NCBI GenBank assembly: GCA_039000515.1
Contig: JBCFYV010000012.1
Span: 121,062,556 to 121,126,555, forward strand
DNA length: 64,000 bases
Source: Timema cristinae
Lineage: Eukaryota; Arthropoda; Insecta; Phasmatodea; Timematidae
Reading direction: 5' to 3'
Position 1 is the first letter of the stretch. Each line of letters begins with the position of its first letter. Below, piece after piece: positions 59,885-64,000 of the stretch. The notes below the pieces were generated by a model. The model was given only the letters and a program-made list of their open reading frames with translations. It had not been told where the DNA came from and searched no databases. The translations under genes were made by a program, and so were the position numbers.

Positions 59885-60756
59885 AGGCTATTTCCGGGCT
59901 GTGCTGTGTGTTTCTGGGGACTTGTTGTTTACTCTTCTCTCTACTTGTATGAATGGGGTTTATGAAATGTGCACTTTTGGGGGGACAAGGGCGAGGAGGA
60001 ACCCAGCAAAGAGGGTAGTGGGCAGATGCCCATTGGAATGTCAAGGCCAGCAACTAAGCCAACTGGTTGGGTGCTATCTGACAGCCAGGCAAAGTTACCA
60101 TGCAGCCATTCAATAAAACTTATGATCTGCAAGTCCTAACGTTGAGCTGGTGTTACTTTTGGCAGTCAGAACATTCATAACAAACAAACAAATTTTTTGA
60201 AATTACCAACAGTTTTTACATAATTGAAACATGAACTTATGAACATAATCGTTTGGATGTTTCTTTTTTGGGGGGAAGCTGTATCTGAGGTTCATTTAAA
60301 AATGTTTTTCAAACAAGAGCATCAAAAATATGACTTGCTTTTCTGAAATAAATATGTGGAACGAGCCACATCAAGGCGGTTGCGTTCTTACGCTTTACAA
60401 AATAAAAACGTCTTATTTTGAAACTAATATTGTGTATAGTTCTTTCTCTAAGCTATAAAAACTTGTTGGTTCATTTTGGTGGCCAATTATAACAAGATAC
60501 AAGTGTGTGTATATAATACTTTTTAATTAACCGTTCCATTTACTATAATATCTCTTGTTGCCAACACCACAAAACAAAAAACCTTATAGTTTTATTAATA
60601 TATTTTGTTTTTTCAATTAATGACAAACTCCAACTACACGGTAATATTTGGGGAATTGTCATTAGAAGTGTTATAATTAACACTTTTTATTGGTGATATA
60701 ATTTTAGTAAGCAAATAACAATTATTTTCAAATTTGGAGATATTAGTGATTTTCAG
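59885..60756. other. No gene recognised; GC-richer patch at 59960-60110
   Basis: The patch (GGGGGGACAAGGGCGAGGAG...) has no recognisable product. The rest is AT-rich. Confidence 0.45.
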
Positions 60757-60812
60757 TGTATAACCCAAATGGGTAGTAAGACGCGGTGGGTGCTAAGTAA
60801 ATATTATTATTG
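60757..60812 (+). mobile_element. Isolated SINE 3' tail
   Basis: GTGTATAACCCAAATGGGTA, GTAAGACGCGGTGGGTGCTA then (ATT)n: tail only. Confidence 0.7.
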
Positions 60813-60901
60813 ATTTTCAATCGATGTTTGCAATAAAGACCCTTCTGCTAGCTGTCGGATACCTCCCTTCCAACCATGGGTGCCCTATAGGGGGACATAC
60901 A

Positions 60902-61232
60902 AAGGCTCGTTCCCACGGCACATGTTTAGACGGATTCGGCTTGCAGATTGCATTGTCACAGGTCGTGGGATCGATAGCTGTGCGTTGGCTTGGTACAGCT
61001 CGGGCGTTCCCGTGAAATGTCGATAAATCTTTGAAACATCAAAGACCCGTGGTTCATCTGATGATGAACCAGTAGGGGCTAAGGCACCGTACCACATCCA
61101 CAGACACAAGTAGAGCAAACCACGCGTCAGGGGAATGTTTAGGCACGTAAATCTACAGACCACAGGCTCGCGAATCTAGAAACCATGGGCCGTTCGCGAC
61201 TTTCCATACAAAAGTTCGTTGGAACAAGGCTT
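60902..61232. mobile_element. Possible MITE with short inverted ends
   Basis: AAGGCTCGTTCCCACG at the left against AAGCCTTGTTCCAACG on the minus strand at the right. Interior GC-richer than its flanks. The target duplication is not visible, so the call is tentative. Confidence 0.4.
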
Positions 61233-62139
61233 AAGGCTGTTAGTACACTTAGTTTGGGGTAAGACAGTACCAAGTACACCTCGGCTCAAAATTGTACTAA
61301 GCACATCTTACAAATCATTAACCTTTAACTTTTCTCTTAAAGAAGGTTTACACCAAGTGAACAGCTGTTTAACAATTGGGGTTGCTTATTTATTAAAGAA
61401 AAAAAAAAATGCTAAATCTCTGCACCAAAAGCTGTTTTTTTTTTTTTAAATGATTTAAAAAAAAATCCATTCAAGGAATATTAGATTGAATTTTAGTTAA
61501 TGTTTTGATTGGTAACTGTGAAAGGTATATTTAAGAATTCTATATTTTATTATTAGTCCTTTTGAAAGAATAAAAAAATAAAACTAGCTTGCATTTTAAA
61601 CCTTATATACTTTCTTTATATATAAAAATCTATTGCTATTTTAAATGTTTCACTATATTTAGTTTTAAATATCCAATTCTTACGTTTATTCGGCCTGAGC
61701 TTGGCTCAATACTTGTGAGCTTTCTGAGAAACTCACTTGAGATCAACTCGAATAAAAATCTTTGATTTGCAGTCTCCTATAATAGAGTTAAAAATATTTT
61801 CAACATTGATTGCCAAACATATATGCTTGTGTTTTATAAATCTACCTTCACACTATTCAATTAAGAAAACAAAATATATCTCAATTTATTAAGCATGGAA
61901 TATGGATGTAAAAATACATACAGCCGTCGCCCACTTTTCAATGGTCTTCTCTTTCGGCATATTTTGTCACGGCTTTCCATGCACTGCTTTTTCTCTCAAT
62001 CTACTTGGTACTATCTTTTAGTTTATGTTTATTTTAATGTACTTTTATTTATATACACACAATATATATATAGTTATTATGTTATTTACTTTCTCACTCA
62101 TTTGTAAGTGATCGATATACTGTTTTAGGTCCCTCTCAT
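61233..62139. other. No gene recognised
   Basis: AT-rich, with A and T runs near 61380-61470. Confidence 0.5.
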
Positions 62140-62480
62140 TTATTTGAAAAGTCATGGACGAAGTATATTTTTCTTTAAAGAACTGTATGTAAATTCTCCT
62201 TTTAATACTTCATCCATGGATGACTAGGCAGGATTGAACGATTTAATTTCAATACATGATTCTAAATTAAAGCTATATCTTTATTATTAATACCACTTTC
62301 ATTAATTATTATCTATTTTACTGAGTTTCAAGCCCATAAGGCATTTTCAGAAGTAAATTCAAATAGATAACGTTTTAAACCTTACTTGTTTAAAGACTTC
62401 TTCCTTTCTATTTAAAAGTGTTGTGATGAGTTGGCCACCTTTAACCCAATAGGTAGCTAGCCTTCACAACATCAGACTTC
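62140..62480 (+). repeat. Dispersed repeat with conserved hairpin, second copy
   Basis: CATGGACGAAGTATATTTTT ... TACTTCATCCATGGA forms the same hairpin as at 50011-50075. Later CCCAATAGGTAGCTAGCCTT and CACAACATC follow, as in the first copy. Confidence 0.65.
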
Positions 62481-62495
62481 CAAGAACTCTTCTAT

Positions 62496-62965
62496 TGGTT
62501 GGTTTTAACACTAAAGACTAGGGATCCAAGAAGCAAGGGGCAGGTCATATATAGGGGCTGGATCATCTTCTGGGCATAGCTAGCTCGCTCTCTGACTCTG
62601 GCTCTCCTATTGGTTGGTTTTAACACTAAAGACAAGGGGTCCAAGAAGCAAGGGGCAGGTCATATATAGGGGCTGGTTCATCTTCTGGGCATAGCTAGCT
62701 CGCTCTCTGACTCTGGCTCTCCTATTGGTTGGTTTTAACACTAAAGACAAGGGGTCCAAGAAGCAAGGGGCAGCTCATATATAGGGGCTGGTTCATCTTC
62801 TGGGCATAGCTAGCTCGCTCTCTGACTCTGGCTCTCCTATTGGTTGGTTTTAACACTAAAGCCAAGGGGTCCAAGAAGCAAGGGGCAGGTCATATATAAG
62901 GAGTTGTATCAGTTTCTGGGCATAGCTAGCTCGATCTCTGACTCTGGCTCTCTTATTGGTTGGTT
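62496..62965 (+). repeat. 115-bp tandem array, about 4 copies
   Basis: Period 115 bp (TGGTTGG at 62496, 62611, 62726, 62841 and 62957). The unit includes CCTATTGGTTGGTTTTAACA, GTCCAAGAAGCAAGGGGCAG and TCATATATAGGGGCTGG(T/A)T. It follows directly on the dispersed repeat at 62140-62480. Copies differ at few sites. Confidence 0.95.
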
Positions 62966-63419
62966 AAACGAGTAAGAGCTATGCCACTTTAATGTTGAAT
63001 TTAAAATATTAAAGGTGTAATTAATTTAATAAATTGCATACAGACATTGAACTTAACTAATTTCAACAGAAAGAACTGATAAGTAAATCTCACAGTGGGC
63101 TAGGCATGTCAGCGAATCCTCACATATCCGTGTGATAGCAAGTGCGCAGTAAGATAACTGGTATCCCAATCTTGGGACCTTTGAACATTAAAGCGGCATC
63201 GCAATAATTGGCACTCAACTGTGGGGCATTAACGGGTCCACATTTTCATTAAATACGGTATCAATATAGTATGTTACTTATTCTTCACCAGCCAAAATGC
63301 ATTTGAAAGCTTATAAAAGATTGGGTTCCGCATTCTGACGACTTCCAGTTTTCGACGTTGCTCTAACTTTTTGAATATTAAATATTAAGCGGGAGATATC
63401 AGTAAAAGAGAACAAACAC
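62966..63419. other. No gene recognised
   Basis: AT-rich, nothing supported. Confidence 0.5.
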
Positions 63420-63605
63420 AATAAAACAGTTCACACATTTTGCACTGCTGCCTCTGGAATAAAATCAATTGCTGCTGCATAATCCCTCTACTTAGGTTTT
63501 GTTCTATCCAAACTCAACTGGAGGGAATGTAAAGCTTGCAAAGCAACTTCCTTAAAAAAAAGGGGGGGAGGGTCGAATGGAAATTGTAAAAGAAAGATAG
63601 GACAC
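63420..63605. repeat. Dispersed repeat, second copy of 41270-41460
   Basis: GCACTGCTGCCTCTGGAATA, AAATCAATTGCTGCTGC, CTTAGGTTTTGTTCTATCC and GCAACTTCCTTAAAAA follow the order of the first copy. Confidence 0.65.
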
Positions 63606-64000
63606 TTGAATAGGACCATGTTAGTGGTGGTAATGAACGATTGTTTTCAAGGAGCGACCATTACCTCTATGTCCAGTGGGGACAGCAGTGTAAAGTGTGA
63701 ACTGCATTCTGCTTTTCATTGTGAAAGCCATATTGTGATTGTTCCCTTTTATATGTTTCAATCCTTCTATATTCGTAAATATTATATACACACGAGTTGC
63801 CACCAACAGAAATAAAATTGGCAAACAAGACATCTGTTATTTCCGTAACGGAAGGTAGTTGGATTGAACTTACGGGTCAGTTTCTTAGTCAGACTTATTG
63901 TGGTTCAATACAAATACAGGAAGACACCAACCTAGTTTCACATGCCCATTCCATTCGAGTTTACATATGTGTTGTCCGGTATTCGCATGGTGGCTACAAA
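63606..64000. other. No gene recognised
   Basis: Short chance open frames on both strands. No domain or splice evidence. Confidence 0.45.

Noticed and set aside
60885..61163. 92-codon minus-strand ORF
   Set aside because: It lies within a probable MITE and shows no recognisable protein features.

Overview
This is a eukaryotic, AT-rich, repeat-dense chromosomal window. Small exons with GT..AG introns, tRNA-derived SINEs, decayed non-LTR retrotransposons and metazoan house-keeping proteins point to an animal. The proteins look arthropod, most likely insect; a hemimetabolous insect with a large genome would fit, but that is an inference from general appearance. No bacterial, viral or CRISPR features were seen.

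Layout, left to right. (1) 186-5090, plus strand: the last two exons of a gene whose C-terminus resembles the centriole duplication factor STIL/Ana2 (tentative). They are separated by an intron filled with about 125 copies of a ~29-bp minisatellite that runs right into the last 3' splice site. (2) 5091-16680: no gene seen; it holds SINEs, LINE 3' ends, a Harbinger-like MITE, a hairpin MITE and microsatellites. (3) 16681-17589, minus: VTA1 (LIP5), an ESCRT/VPS4 cofactor, in one uninterrupted ORF. (4) 18022-22941, minus: ISCA1, a mitochondrial iron-sulfur assembly protein, with all four coding exons resolved (130 aa). (5) 23510-39734, plus: MED26, a Mediator subunit, with three coding exons (558 aa). 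It is head-to-head with ISCA1 across 568 bp, a probable shared promoter. Its introns hold a 1.6-kb array of a 47-bp unit, an 83-bp array and many transposons. (6) 39735-51544: no gene seen; it holds a LINE reverse-transcriptase fragment, two DNA-transposon-like elements and a LINE-derived 62-bp array. (7) 51586-59492, plus: Sara (Smad anchor, FYVE protein), with two small exons and one very large exon that carries a single frame break near 55.65-55.70 kb. (8) 59493-64000: no gene seen; it holds a 115-bp tandem array and dispersed repeats.

The genes do not form a pathway. VTA1 and SARA both act on endosomes, but nothing here suggests that their linkage is functional. The striking property of the window is tandem amplification. 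At least eight unrelated arrays (29, 44, ~46, 47, 54, 62, 83 and 115 bp) occur in 64 kb, and several grew out of identifiable parents: a SINE internal promoter region, LINE 3' ends, and apparently a 3' splice-site region. At least two (A, B) of the six tRNA-derived SINE families recognised share one 3' tail.

All exon structures come from reading splice sites, phases and family resemblance by eye. No alignment or expression data were used.
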